Assembly: GCF_003003075.1 (NCBI RefSeq)
Contig: NZ_PVTX01000004.1
Coordinates: forward strand, 62,001 to 126,000
Direction of reading: 5' to 3'
DNA: 64,000 nt
Source of the DNA: Isoptericola halotolerans
GTDB lineage: Bacteria > Actinomycetota > Actinomycetes > Actinomycetales > Cellulomonadaceae
The notes under the pieces: model-generated
Database searches by the model: none
Told to the model about the DNA's origin: nothing
Seen by the model: the letters and a program-made list of their open reading frames with translations, nothing else
In this document: positions 27,674-36,700 of the stretch, one piece after another
Layout: every line of letters starts with the position of its first letter
Numbering within the stretch: position 1 is the first letter of the stretch
Program-made: the position numbers and the translations under genes

Positions 27674-27993
27674 AGCCGATTCCCCTCTCCGTCGCGCTCG
27701 GCGACGCCGTACTCGTCGTCGAGCCGGTCCATGCGCAGCGTGTACACCAGGATCAGGATGATGAAGGTGTAGATCGAGCCCTGCTGGGCGAACCACAGCC
27801 CGAGCGGGAAGCCGAGGATCACGATGTTGTTGAGCTGCTCGATCAGCAGGATCCCGCAGACGAACGAGACCACGAACCAGATGCTGAGCAGCACCACCAT
27901 CAGCCGGAGGTTCTTCTTCCAGTACTCCTGCCGCCAGCCGTTCGCCGGCGGCGGCCCAGGATCTGGTGAGCTCTCGCGCACGCTATCGGTCAT
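27670..27993 (-). CDS. DUF4212 small membrane subunit of sodium/solute symporter
   Basis: 107 residues with two hydrophobic helices (about 30-52 and 60-85) after a Pro-rich N-terminus containing WRQEYWKKNLRLM, the DUF4212 hallmark. DUF4212 proteins are nearly always encoded immediately before a VC_2705-type symporter, as here. It is likely needed for assembly or activity of that carrier. Confidence 0.88.
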   Translation of the reverse strand: MTDSVRESSPDPGPPPANGWRQEYWKKNLRLMVVLLSIWFVVSFVCGILLIEQLNNIVILGFPLGLWFAQQGSIYTFIILILVYTLRMDRLDDEYGVAERDGEGNRL

Positions 27994-28068
27994 CGGACGC
28001 TCCCTTCATCGCGTTCACCCCGGGCGCCGTCGCCCGGAGAACGTCCCCGTACCGGTCGAGCGAATCGC

Positions 28069-28217
28069 ACCGTTCGTGCTGCTCACAAGGTTTCGCCGCC
28101 CGACGGCGGGGACCGTCCCGCGAGCGGCTCCCCCCGCCCCGTGACCGGTGCGAAGCACCCTGGCGACCGTTCGCGGGGCGTGACGGACCGCTCGCCGGAC
28201 GAACGGGACCGTTCGCC
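28069..28217. promoter_or_regulatory. Cluster of LytTR-type boxes upstream of the DUF4212 symporter operon
   Basis: ACCGTTCGTG at 28069-28078, ACCGTTCGCG at 28166-28175, CCGTTCGTCC read on the minus strand at 28197-28206, and ACCGTTCGCC at 28208-28217. The last two form a perfect CGAACGG-ga-CCGTTCG palindrome. The core matches the ACCGTTCGTC box bound by AlgR-class LytTR regulators. The LytTR gene at 32184 is 4 kb away. Control of the symporter by that regulator is inferred. Confidence 0.55.
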
Positions 28218-28261
28218 GACCCGCGGGGTCGCCGAGGGGCGGGCGCGCCTACAGTCGGTCC

Positions 28262-28726
28262 ATGGCCTCGACGACGAGCACCCCCCTCGGCAACCTGCTC
28301 CGCGCAGGCGGCCGTGCCGGGAAGCCGCGCAAGCAGATCCTGCACCCCGGCAGCGTCGGGCTCCTGGTCGGCGCCCTGACCGTCATCGTCGGGAGCATGC
28401 TGCCCTGGGTGATCACGCCCGTCGGGACCATCAACGCCCTGGCTGGACCTGGCTGGTTGACCATGTGCGCCGGCTTCATCGCCGTCGCGGGCGCCCTGAT
28501 CCCCCGGCGCTGGGTCGCCCTGTCGCACAGCTTCATGGCCGGCGGCACCGCCGCCTTCGTGGCGGGCTGGCAGCTCCTGCGGCTGGTGCAGGTCAGCGAG
28601 GCGACGGACGCCTGGGGGCAGGCGATGCCGGGCATCGGGCTGGTGATGACCGTCGGTGGCGCCGTGATCCTCCTGACCACCGGCGTCCGGCTGGTCCGGA
28701 CGCCCGCCGTCGCGCCGTCGTCGTGA
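28262..28726 (+). CDS. Small four-helix membrane protein, function unknown
   Basis: 154 residues with about four hydrophobic segments (VGLLVGALTVIVGSMLPWVI, WLTMCAGFIAVAGALI, and two more) after a basic N-terminus. No family is recognised. It sits between divergent transporter operons and directly downstream of the LytTR-type boxes, so it may share their control. The ATG has no strong ribosome site. Confidence 0.6.
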   Translation: MASTTSTPLGNLLRAGGRAGKPRKQILHPGSVGLLVGALTVIVGSMLPWVITPVGTINALAGPGWLTMCAGFIAVAGALIPRRWVALSHSFMAGGTAAFVAGWQLLRLVQVSEATDAWGQAMPGIGLVMTVGGAVILLTTGVRLVRTPAVAPSS

Positions 28727-28817
28727 GCGGACGCCCGCCGAGCGGGGGGCCCGGGGCGGGTGCGGGACCCGACGCACCCCTGTCGGCAGGAGCCCAGGCT
28801 CCGTAAGGTGCTTGTCC

Positions 28818-29153
28818 ATGGACGACGACGTCGACGCCCGGCACACGCCGGCAGAGGTGGACGCCACCTTCCGCACGCTCCGGCGTGTGGCCGTGGGCTA
28901 CTTCGTCGTGTTCCTCCTGGGTGTCGCGGCCTTCCCGGTGCTCTCGCTGACGCTGGACTGGTGGTCGCAGGCCCGGCTCGTGGGCGGCATGAGCCCCGGG
29001 TTCCTCGTCGCGGCGTTCGGCCTCTACCTGTTCTTCGCCGTCCTCGGCATCGCGGTGTCGCGCCTGACCTCGGCGGTCGAGCACCGCATGCTCGACGACA
29101 CGCGCGACGACGGCTTCCCTGTCACCCTCGAGCCGCCCGGCGAGGTCCCGTGA
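28818..29153 (+). CDS. DUF485-like small membrane subunit
   Basis: 111 residues with two membrane helices (about 29-50 and 60-85). Small DUF485 proteins are encoded just before ActP/MctC-type symporters and probably associate with them. The ATG at 28818 has AAGG about 10 bases upstream; a TTG two codons earlier is possible. Its stop overlaps the GTG of the symporter. The family match rests mainly on size, topology and position. Confidence 0.7.
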   Translation: MDDDVDARHTPAEVDATFRTLRRVAVGYFVVFLLGVAAFPVLSLTLDWWSQARLVGGMSPGFLVAAFGLYLFFAVLGIAVSRLTSAVEHRMLDDTRDDGFPVTLEPPGEVP

Positions 29154-30850
29154 CCGGACCGAGCGCGCTGACCCTCGCCGCGGTGCTCGTCCTGCTGACC
29201 GTGGTGGCCGTCGTCATGCGGCCGCGCGGCGCCTCGACCGTCGACTTCTACCTGGCCGGGCAGCGCGTCGGCGTGGCGACGAACGCCTGGGCCATCTGCG
29301 GGGACTACTTCTCGGCGGCGTCGTTCCTGGGGGTGGCCGCCGCCGTCTACGCCACCGGCCTCGACGGCGCCTGGTACGCCGTGGGGTTCGCCGCCGGGTT
29401 CGTGCCGGTGCTGCTCTTCGTCGCGGCGCCGCTGCGCCGGTTCGGCGAGTTCTCGATCCCGGACTTCCTCGGCCGACGGCTCGGCTCGGAGAAGGTCCGG
29501 CTGGTGGCCGTCGGCGTGGTCCAGCTCGTCATCCTGTCCTACCTCGTGCCGCAGGCCGTGGGATCGGGCATCACGTGGGAGCTGCTCGTGGGTTCCGGCC
29601 TCCTCGGGCTCTCGCCGTACGCCACCGGGATCCTCGTCTCCACGGCGGTGGTCACCGGCCTGGTCGCGTTCGGCGGCATGCGCGGCACCACCTGGACGCA
29701 GGCGGTGCAGTTCCTGCTCCTGCTCGGCGCGCTCGTCTGGCTCGCCGCCACCGTGCTGGGCGAGGGCTTCCACTACGGCGACGCCGTCGCCGACCTCTCG
29801 ACGGAACCCCTGGTCAACCCGGCGGACGACGGCGGCCTGGCCACCGAGCAGAACGCCCTGCACCCCGGCGACGCCGCCGTCTTCGGCCAGCCGGGCGCCC
29901 GCTACGGCGGTCTCGGACAGTTCGCCCTCATCGTGACCCTGGCGATGGGCACCGCCGGGCTGCCGCACGTCATGAACCGCTACTTCACGTCCCCGACCGG
30001 CGCCGCCGCCCGCACCACCACCGTGTGGGTGCTGTGCCTGGCCGGAGTCTTCTACTCCCTGGCGGTCATGCTCGGCACGGCGGCACGCGAGATCGTGCCG
30101 GCCGCCGTCGCGGACCACCCGTGGCTCGCCGAGCTCACGGTGGACGGGGTGCTGCGCGTCCCGGAGCACGCGCTGCCGGTGCTGGGCCGGATCTACGGCG
30201 GCGACGCCGGCCTCGGCGTGGTCGCCGCCGGTGCGCTCATCGCGGTGATGTCGACCATCGCGGGGCTGCTGCTCGCCGCCGCGGCGTCGTGGGGGCACGA
30301 CGTCTACGAGCGGCACATCAACCCCCGGGCCACCCAGCGCCAGGCGGTCCTCGCCGGCCGGATCACCACGCTGGTCACGGCGTGCGCCGCCGCCTGCCTG
30401 GGACTGGCGCTGCGTCCCGAGACCTTCGCCGCCGCCACACCCTCGATCGTCGCGACCATGGTGACGTGGGCCTTCGCGGTGGCCGGGTCGGCCCTGACGC
30501 CGGTCTTCCTGCTCGCGATCTGGTGGCCCCGCACGACGGCCCGGGGGGCGGTCGCCGGCATGATCACCGGCATGGTCGTCGCGGTGGCGATGTTCACCGC
30601 CGGTCTGTCCGCAGACGGCGGGCTGCTGCGCGACGCGCTGGTCACCCCGACGCTCGTCGCGGCCCCGCTGGCCGCCGCCGTCACCGTGCTGGTCTCGCGG
30701 CGCACCACGCCGCCGCCGGACGTGGAGAAGTCGTGGCTGATCATGCACGGCACGGCCGCCGACCGGCACGCCGAGCGCCTGGCGCGGCTCGTCGTGGCGG
30801 AGAACCGGCGGCGACGTGCCGCCCGGAGGACACGGCGTGCGCGGGGGTAG
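29150..30850 (+). CDS. Sodium/solute symporter, ActP/MctC type (monocarboxylate)
   Basis: A 566-residue membrane protein with about 13 helices. FYLAGQRVGVATNAWAICGDYFSAASFLG, the IPDFLGRRL turn and GTAGLPHVMNRYFT are SSS/ActP motifs. Relatives carry acetate, pyruvate, propionate or lactate with Na+ or H+. The GTG overlaps the DUF485-like stop. The 3' end overlaps the start of the sensor kinase by 14 bases, linking carrier and sensor in one transcript, so the carrier or its substrate may be sensed. The Arg-rich C-terminus is cytoplasmic. Confidence 0.88.
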   Translation: MTGPSALTLAAVLVLLTVVAVVMRPRGASTVDFYLAGQRVGVATNAWAICGDYFSAASFLGVAAAVYATGLDGAWYAVGFAAGFVPVLLFVAAPLRRFGEFSIPDFLGRRLGSEKVRLVAVGVVQLVILSYLVPQAVGSGITWELLVGSGLLGLSPYATGILVSTAVVTGLVAFGGMRGTTWTQAVQFLLLLGALVWLAATVLGEGFHYGDAVADLSTEPLVNPADDGGLATEQNALHPGDAAVFGQPGARYGGLGQFALIVTLAMGTAGLPHVMNRYFTSPTGAAARTTTVWVLCLAGVFYSLAVMLGTAAREIVPAAVADHPWLAELTVDGVLRVPEHALPVLGRIYGGDAGLGVVAAGALIAVMSTIAGLLLAAAASWGHDVYERHINPRATQRQAVLAGRITTLVTACAAACLGLALRPETFAAATPSIVATMVTWAFAVAGSALTPVFLLAIWWPRTTARGAVAGMITGMVVAVAMFTAGLSADGGLLRDALVTPTLVAAPLAAAVTVLVSRRTTPPPDVEKSWLIMHGTAADRHAERLARLVVAENRRRRAARRTRRARG

Positions 30851-32177
30851 CGCGCTGCTGGCCGGTGTCCTGGTCGCGGCCTGGGCAGCGGTGTACCTGA
30901 TCACGCAGGTGCTGGTCGCTCCCCCGCTCGGGGTGCTGCCGACCCTGGCGTCGGGTCTGGTGGTGAGCACCGTCGTCGTGCTCGGCTACCCGTCCGCGCT
31001 GCGCGGACCGCGGGGCGGCCCGCTCGGCGGCTCCGCCGCCCGCGCGAGGTCGTGGCCCCCCGCCCGCCGGCCCAGGGACCCGCGGGGCATGCGCGACGGG
31101 CTGACCATCGCGGCCGCCGGCCGGTCGATGCCGCTGCGCAACGGGCTCACGCCCGACGCCGCCCGCCGCACCGCCCAGCTCATCCGGCCGCTGCTCGGCG
31201 GCGACGCCATCGCGATCACCGACACCGAGCAGGTGCTCGCGTTCGTCGGGCCCGGGTCCGACCACCACCACGTGGGCGGCACGCTGCAGACCCGGGTGTC
31301 CCGGCTGGCCCTCGGCAAGAAGCGCACCGTCGTCGTGCACGCCCGCGACGGGATCGGCTGCCCGGAGCCGGGCTGCCCGCTGCGCACCGCCGTCGTCGCG
31401 CCGCTGGCCGTGGCCGACCGCGTGGTGGGCACCCTGAAGGTCTACCGGGTGCACGACGAACCGGCGCCGCGCGTGCTCGTCGACGACATGGCCTCGATGC
31501 TCTCCCTGCACCTGGAGCTGGCCGAGATGGACCGCGAGCGCCACCTCGCCTCCGACGCCAAGCTCGACGCCCTGCGTGCGCAGATCAACCCGCACTTCCT
31601 GTTCAACATCCTCAACACGATCGCGTCGAAGTCACGCACCGATCCCGACGAGTCCCGTCAGCTGCTGCTGCGGCTGAGCGACTTCTTCCGCTACGCGGTG
31701 CGTCAGGACGGTCACTTCGCGGAGTTCAGCCAGGAGTACTTCTTCGTGCGGACGTACGTCTCGCTGGAGCAGGCCCGGTTCGGCGACCGGCTGCGGGTGC
31801 GGTACGACCTGGACCCGCAGGTGCTCACGTCACGGGTGCCCGTGCTGGTCATCCAGCCCCTCGTGGAGAACGCGATCAAGCACGGGATCGCGGACTCGGT
31901 CACGGGCGGGACGGTGCACCTGCGCGCCCGGGTGGACCCGTTGACGCGGACCACGTCGATCCGGGTGAGCGACGACGGCGCCGGCATGGCCCCCGAGGTC
32001 CTGGACCGTCTGCTGGCCGGCAAGCGCCCGGGCACCGCCGGCCCGCAGCACTCGGGCGTCGGGCTGTGGAACATCTCCCAGCGGCTCGACTCGCTGTTCG
32101 GCGACCGCTACTCGTTCGACGTCGCCTCGACCCCGGGGAAGGGCACCACCGTGGACCTGCAGATCCCGCTAAGGTGA
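30837..32177 (+). CDS. LytS/BtsS-type sensor histidine kinase
   Basis: 446 residues: a short two-helix membrane anchor (about 6-60) instead of the usual LytS multi-helix domain, a GAF-like sensor region (about 105-215) containing CPEPGCPLRTAVVAPL, the His-kinase box AQINPHFLFNILNTIASKS, and an ATPase domain with VENAIKHG and GVGLWNI. The GTG at 30837 is chosen because GGAGG lies 7 bases upstream; the earlier GTG at 30816 lacks one. It should phosphorylate the LytTR regulator encoded 6 bases downstream. Confidence 0.87.
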   Translation: MRGGSALLAGVLVAAWAAVYLITQVLVAPPLGVLPTLASGLVVSTVVVLGYPSALRGPRGGPLGGSAARARSWPPARRPRDPRGMRDGLTIAAAGRSMPLRNGLTPDAARRTAQLIRPLLGGDAIAITDTEQVLAFVGPGSDHHHVGGTLQTRVSRLALGKKRTVVVHARDGIGCPEPGCPLRTAVVAPLAVADRVVGTLKVYRVHDEPAPRVLVDDMASMLSLHLELAEMDRERHLASDAKLDALRAQINPHFLFNILNTIASKSRTDPDESRQLLLRLSDFFRYAVRQDGHFAEFSQEYFFVRTYVSLEQARFGDRLRVRYDLDPQVLTSRVPVLVIQPLVENAIKHGIADSVTGGTVHLRARVDPLTRTTSIRVSDDGAGMAPEVLDRLLAGKRPGTAGPQHSGVGLWNISQRLDSLFGDRYSFDVASTPGKGTTVDLQIPLR

Positions 32178-32183
32178 CGCCCG

Positions 32184-33029
32184 ATGCGACCCAAGGCCCT
32201 GATCGTCGACGACGAGGCACCGGCACGGGCCGAGCTGCGCTACCTGCTCGAGGAGATCGGGCAGGTCCAGGTCGTGGGCGAGGCCACGAACGGCGAGGAG
32301 GCCCTGCTCCTGCTGGGCTCGCTCGACTACGACCTCGTGCTCCTCGACGTGCGCATGCCCGGCGGGTCCGGCCTGGAGGTCGCCGCGGCGCTGCGCCGGC
32401 AGCCCGACCCCCCGAAGGTCATCTTCACCACGGCCTACCCGGACCACGCCGTCGACGCCTTCGACCTCGCCGCGGCGGACTACCTCCTCAAGCCGTTCGA
32501 CGCCGACCGCCTGCGGCGGGCGCTCGAGCGCGCGCTGCGCCCCGACGACGGCACGTCGGCCGGTGCCGGCCCCGGCAGCGCGGCGTCCGCCCCGCCGTCG
32601 GGCGGCGCGGTCCCGGGTGGCGACACCGCGAGCTCCGCCGCCGGCGCCGCGGGCTCGGCCGGGACGGCGGACACCCCGACGCGGGGCGACGTCGAGCCGT
32701 TGGTGCGCATCCCGGTGCAGAAGGACGGGCGCACGGTGCTGGTCGACGGTGCGTCGATCGTGTACGCCAGCGCGGCGCGCGGGTACTCCTACCTCAAGCT
32801 GGCCGACGAGCGCCTGCTGGTGACCATGTCCCTCAACGAGCTGGAACGACGGCTGCGCGGGCACTTCTTCCGGGCGCACCGCTCCTACCTGGTCAACCTG
32901 GACCACGTGCGCGAGCTGGTGCCCGACTTCCAGGGCGCGCTGGTGGTCGTCATGGCCGACCGGCAGCGCTCGCGCGTGGAGGTCTCGCGACGGCACGCCC
33001 GCGAGCTGCGCCGCCGCTTCGGCATGTGA
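32184..33029 (+). CDS. LytTR-family response regulator
   Basis: 281 residues. The receiver domain (1-115) has Asp9/Asp10, phospho-acceptor Asp55 in LVLLDVRMPG and Lys103 in YLLKPFD. An unusually long Ala/Gly/Ser linker (about 120-170) joins a C-terminal LytTR DNA-binding domain with GYSYLKLADERLLV and FFRAHRSYLVNLDHV. It is the output half of the two-component system with the preceding kinase. Predicted targets are the LytTR-type boxes at 28069-28217. Confidence 0.9.
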   Translation: MRPKALIVDDEAPARAELRYLLEEIGQVQVVGEATNGEEALLLLGSLDYDLVLLDVRMPGGSGLEVAAALRRQPDPPKVIFTTAYPDHAVDAFDLAAADYLLKPFDADRLRRALERALRPDDGTSAGAGPGSAASAPPSGGAVPGGDTASSAAGAAGSAGTADTPTRGDVEPLVRIPVQKDGRTVLVDGASIVYASAARGYSYLKLADERLLVTMSLNELERRLRGHFFRAHRSYLVNLDHVRELVPDFQGALVVVMADRQRSRVEVSRRHARELRRRFGM

Positions 33030-33050
33030 TCCCCCCACTCCTCCCCCGGT

Positions 33051-33112
33051 GCCGAGCGTCGAGGTCCGGACCGTTTTGCGGGCCCATTGCGGGCCGAACC
33101 TCGACGTTCGGC
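33051..33112 (+). terminator. Hairpin after the LytTR regulator gene
   Basis: Arms at 33051-33065 and 33098-33112 pair over 15 positions with one G-U wobble, separated by 32 bases that contain smaller GC-rich stems. It lies between the regulator stop and the rph start and probably isolates the two units. Confidence 0.6.
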
Positions 33113-33134
33113 GGGCCCGGATAGGGTGTGGCGC

Positions 33135-33872
33135 ATGACTTCCCCTCGTTCTGACGGCCGCACGCCCGACCAGCTCCGCCCCGTGACGTTCGCCCGCGGC
33201 TGGAGCGAGAACGCCGAGGGCTCCGTCCTCGTGGAGTTCGGCAAGACCCGCGTGCTGTGCACCGCCTCGTTCACCGAGGGCGTGCCGCGCTGGAAGAAGG
33301 GCTCCGGCGAGGGCTGGGTCACCGCCGAGTACGCGATGCTGCCCCGCGCCACCAACTCCCGCAGCCAGCGCGAGTCCGTCAAGGGCAAGATCGGCGGACG
33401 CACCCACGAGATCTCCCGGCTCATCGGCCGGTCGCTGCGGGCCGTCGTGGACGTCACGGCGCTGGGCGAGAACACCATCGTGCTCGACTGCGACGTGCTG
33501 CAGGCCGACGGCGGCACCCGGACCGCGGCCATCACCGGCGCCTACGTGGCCCTGGTCGACGCCGTCGCCTGGGGTGCCCGCCACGGGCACGTCAAGGGCG
33601 GCAAGCAGGTGCTCACCGACTCCGTGGCCGCCGTGAGCGTCGGCATCATCGACGGGGTGCCGATGCTGGACCTGCCCTACGTCGAGGACGTCCGCGCCGA
33701 GACCGACATGAACGTCGTGACCACCGGCTCCGGCTCCTTCGTGGAGGTGCAGGGCACGGCCGAGGGCGTCCCCTTCCACCGCAGCGAGCTGGACGCGCTG
33801 CTCGACCTCGCCACGGCCGGCACCGCCGAGCTGACCGCGCTGCAGCAGGCGGCGCTCGCCCAGGAGCTCTGA
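33135..33872 (+). CDS. rph: Ribonuclease PH
   Basis: A 245-residue phosphorolytic 3'-5' exoribonuclease trimming tRNA 3' ends. [13 protein letters not shown] at the N-terminus, [28 protein letters not shown] and [19 protein letters not shown] are classic RNase PH motifs. The ATG at 33135 gives the standard N-terminus MTSPRSDGR; the longer frame is unsupported. rdgB follows after 2 bases, the common actinobacterial pair. Confidence 0.95.
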   Translation: MTSPRSDGRTPDQLRPVTFARGWSENAEGSVLVEFGKTRVLCTASFTEGVPRWKKGSGEGWVTAEYAMLPRATNSRSQRESVKGKIGGRTHEISRLIGRSLRAVVDVTALGENTIVLDCDVLQADGGTRTAAITGAYVALVDAVAWGARHGHVKGGKQVLTDSVAAVSVGIIDGVPMLDLPYVEDVRAETDMNVVTTGSGSFVEVQGTAEGVPFHRSELDALLDLATAGTAELTALQQAALAQEL

Positions 33873-33874
33873 GC

Positions 33875-34537
33875 GTGGCCACCGTCGCGGTCCCGCCGTC
33901 GGCCCGGGTCGTCCTGGCGACCCACAACCGCAAGAAGCTCGTCGAGCTGCTGGCGATCCTGCGGGCCCAGCCCGGGCTGGACACCCTGCCGGACGACGCG
34001 GTGGTGACCGCCGGCGACGTCGGAGCGCCCGAGCCGGTCGAGGACGGGGTGTCCTACGCCGAGAACGCGCTGATCAAGGCGCGGGCGCTCGCGAGGGCCA
34101 CCGGGCTGCCCGCCGTCGCGGACGACTCCGGGCTGAGCGTCGACGTGCTGGGCGGGGCCCCGGGGATCTTCTCGGCGCGCTGGGCCGGCCGGCACGGGGA
34201 CGACGTCGCCAACCTGGGCCTGCTGCTCGCCCAGCTCGGCGACGTGCGCGACGAGCACCGAGGAGCGGCGTTCGTGTGCGCGGCGGCGCTGGTCACCCCG
34301 GACGGTCACGAGGAGGTGTGCCTCGGCGAGATGCCGGGCGTGCTCGTGCGCGAGCCGCGCGGGACGAACGGGTTCGGCTACGACCCGATCCTCGTCCCCG
34401 CAGAGCAGGAGCCGGGGCCGGACGGCCGGCCCGGCACGCGCACGTCGGCCGAGCTGACGCCGGAGGAGAAGAACGCGATCAGCCATCGCGGCAAGGCGTT
34501 CCGTGCGCTGGCCCCGGAGATCGCCACCGCGCTCTGA
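33875..34537 (+). CDS. rdgB: Non-canonical purine NTP pyrophosphatase (RdgB/HAM1)
   Basis: 220 residues; removes ITP/XTP/dITP from nucleotide pools. VLATHNRKKLVEL, SYAENALIKARALA, ADDSGLSVDVLGGAPGIFSARWAG and GTNGFGYDPILVP are the family motifs, and NAISHRGKAFRAL closes the active site. The GTG start lies 3 bases after the rph stop. Relevant to a strain that processes many oxidised purines, though it is housekeeping. Confidence 0.94.
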   Translation: MATVAVPPSARVVLATHNRKKLVELLAILRAQPGLDTLPDDAVVTAGDVGAPEPVEDGVSYAENALIKARALARATGLPAVADDSGLSVDVLGGAPGIFSARWAGRHGDDVANLGLLLAQLGDVRDEHRGAAFVCAAALVTPDGHEEVCLGEMPGVLVREPRGTNGFGYDPILVPAEQEPGPDGRPGTRTSAELTPEEKNAISHRGKAFRALAPEIATAL

Positions 34538-34563
34538 CCCGCACCCCTGCGCTCGCTCATCGC

Positions 34564-34631
34564 TGTGGGCGCGATTCTTGGGCTCGATACCCGTACAGAA
34601 CGGACATCACGGGCCAGAGATCGCGCCCACA
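34564..34631. terminator. Bidirectional terminator between rdgB and the DUF3054 gene
   Basis: TGTGGGCGCGAT (34564-34575) and ATCGCGCCCACA (34620-34631) are perfect 12-bp arms with a 44-base loop that contains a further CCCGT/ACGGG pair. It is placed between converging genes. Confidence 0.7.
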
Positions 34632-34635
34632 ACGC

Positions 34636-35025
34636 TCAGGGGCGACGGCGGGCGAGCGTGGCGACCAGACGCCAGCCGAGCATCGTCACGCCGAGGAACA
34701 CCGCCGTCACCAGGGCGAAGGACCACGCGAACCCGCCGCCGAACAGCGGCCGCAGCGCCAGTCCCAGCACCACGGTGGCGCACCAGACCACCACACCGGT
34801 CGGCCGGGGCCGCGCCGGCGTCCGCCAGGCGCGGCTCGCCGCCCACCCGGCCGCCAGCCCGACGCCGAACGGCGCACCGACCGCCAGCACGTGCGCCGCG
34901 GAACCACCCGAGTCGTGGTTCGCCGTCCCGACGAGGGCGAACACCAGGACGCAGGCGACGTCGGCGACCACGGCGGGCCAGACGCGCAGCCGCCGCGCGG
35001 TCACGGCACGCTCGGGCGCCGTCAC
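34636..35025 (-). CDS. DUF3054 membrane protein
   Basis: 129 residues with about four hydrophobic helices; VWPAVVADVACVLVFALVGTANHDSGG at the start and a TGVVVWCATVVLGLALRPL helix match the actinobacterial DUF3054 family of unknown function. The GTG overlaps the metallo-hydrolase stop (GTGA), so it is the last gene of the clpS-murI direction. Confidence 0.82.
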   Translation of the reverse strand: MTAPERAVTARRLRVWPAVVADVACVLVFALVGTANHDSGGSAAHVLAVGAPFGVGLAAGWAASRAWRTPARPRPTGVVVWCATVVLGLALRPLFGGGFAWSFALVTAVFLGVTMLGWRLVATLARRRP

Positions 35026-35825
35026 AGCTCGTAGACCACGCCGGTGCGGGCCACGTCCAGCGGCCCGTCGTACTCGCCGCGCGCCTCGGCCAGGGTGTCC
35101 GCGGAATCGGTCCAGACCGTCAGGTGGGTCAGCAGCAGCCGCCCCGCCGCGGCCTCGGCCGCCACCTTCCCGGCGCGGCGCCCGGTCAGGTGGATCCCGC
35201 TCACGCCGTCGTCGCGACCCTCGAGGAACGCCGCCTCGCACAGCAGCAGGTCGGCGCCCCGGGAGGCCTCGACCAGCGCGTCGCAGTGGTCGGTGTCCCC
35301 GGAGAACACCAGGGTCGCCCGCTCCCCCGGCCGGTCCGACGACGGACCGGTCACTCGCATCCCGTACGCCTCGACCGGGTGGTTGACGGCGAACGGCTCG
35401 ATCGTCAGCGGCCCGACGTGCACCGGCGTGCCGGGCTGCCACGTCCGGAACGCGTACTCGGCGTCCATGTTCTCGCCGCTCTCGAGGCCGTACATCGCCG
35501 CCGCGCGCTCCCGCGTGGTCGACGGTCCGTGGACGGCCAGGTGACGCGGCTGCCCGGTGCGGTGCGATCCCCGCTCCGGGTGGTACCGCAGGTAGACGTA
35601 CAGCCCGGACAGGTCCGCGCAGTGGTCGGGGTGCAGGTGCGAGATGCCCACGGCGTCCACGTCCAGCGGGTCGACGTAGCGCTGCAGCGCACCGAGCGAT
35701 CCCGAGCCGAGGTCGAGCACCACGCTCCAGTCCCGCTCGCCGTCGTGCGCCTGGACCAGGTAGCAGGAGGCCGGGGACTCGGGTCCGGGCAGGGAGCCGG
35801 ACACGCCGACGGGTACCAGCCTCAT
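35022..35825 (-). CDS. Metallo-beta-lactamase-fold hydrolase (Rv1339-like, possible cAMP phosphodiesterase)
   Basis: 267 residues with the binuclear zinc motif HLHPDHCAD (His63, His65, Asp67, His68), a later SGDTDHCD, and a C-terminal LTHL. Position directly after murI and sequence around the zinc motif match mycobacterial Rv1339, for which atypical class II cAMP phosphodiesterase activity has been reported. A tRNase-Z-like role is less likely because the exosite is absent. Both ends overlap neighbours (ATGA, GTGA). Confidence 0.8.
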   Translation of the reverse strand: MRLVPVGVSGSLPGPESPASCYLVQAHDGERDWSVVLDLGSGSLGALQRYVDPLDVDAVGISHLHPDHCADLSGLYVYLRYHPERGSHRTGQPRHLAVHGPSTTRERAAAMYGLESGENMDAEYAFRTWQPGTPVHVGPLTIEPFAVNHPVEAYGMRVTGPSSDRPGERATLVFSGDTDHCDALVEASRGADLLLCEAAFLEGRDDGVSGIHLTGRRAGKVAAEAAAGRLLLTHLTVWTDSADTLAEARGEYDGPLDVARTGVVYEL

Positions 35826-36625
35826 GCCGCCTCCACGAGGTTGACCTCGGGCCCGAGGAACCGCCGCGCGAGCTGCTCGAACTGCTCCGGCCGGCCCGTC
35901 GTGGCGAACCGGTGCACGGGCGCCGGGGCGTCCAGGGTGCGCTCCAGGTCGTGCGCCACCAGCTTGCGGTAGACGTCCATGGCGGTCTCCTCCGCCGAGG
36001 AGACCAGCGTGACGTCCTGGCCCATGACGTAGGAGATGGGTCCCGACAGCAGCGGGTAGTGCGTGCATCCCAGCACCAGGGTGTCCACGCCGGCCGCCTT
36101 GACCGGCGCCAGGTACTCCGCGGCGATCTCCAGCGCCTCGGGGCCCGACGTCGTGCCCTCCTCGACGAGACGGACGAACTCGGGGCACGCCTTGCTCGTG
36201 AGCTCCAGCCCGGGGGTCACGGCGAAGGCGTCGTCGTACGCCAGCGAGTCCACGGTGGCCTTCGTGCCGATGACGCCGATGCGTCCGGACCGCGAGGCGA
36301 CGACGGCGCGGCGCGCGGCCGGCAGGATCACCTCGACCACCGGGATGCCGCGGCGCACGGTGTACCGCTCCCGGGCGTCGCGCAGCGCCACCGCGGAGGC
36401 CGAGTTGCACGCGATGACGAGCATCTTCACGCCGTCGTCGACGAGCCGGTCCATGACCGCGAGCGCCATCGCGCGCACGGCGGCGAGCGGCTTGGGCCCG
36501 TAGGGGCCGTTCGCCGTGTCGCCGATGTAGTGCAGCTGCTCGTGCGGGAGCTGGTCGAGCACCGAGCGGGCGACCGTCAGACCGCCCACCCCGCTGTCGA
36601 AGATCCCGATGGGGGCGTCGTTCAC
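35822..36625 (-). CDS. murI: Glutamate racemase
   Basis: 267 residues; supplies D-glutamate for peptidoglycan. [15 protein letters not shown] is the N-terminal hallmark; catalytic cysteines are Cys73 in VIACNSASA and the Cys of [16 protein letters not shown] instead of the commoner ACNTAS is a conservative change. Coupled to the metallo-hydrolase by ATGA. Confidence 0.95.
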   Translation of the reverse strand: MNDAPIGIFDSGVGGLTVARSVLDQLPHEQLHYIGDTANGPYGPKPLAAVRAMALAVMDRLVDDGVKMLVIACNSASAVALRDARERYTVRRGIPVVEVILPAARRAVVASRSGRIGVIGTKATVDSLAYDDAFAVTPGLELTSKACPEFVRLVEEGTTSGPEALEIAAEYLAPVKAAGVDTLVLGCTHYPLLSGPISYVMGQDVTLVSSAEETAMDVYRKLVAHDLERTLDAPAPVHRFATTGRPEQFEQLARRFLGPEVNLVEAA

Positions 36626-36700
36626 GGCTGGCAGCCTAACGGCGCAGGGCGCTGAGCACCGGGTTCGTGATCCGGGACACGCGTGGTGAGGGCCACAGCC

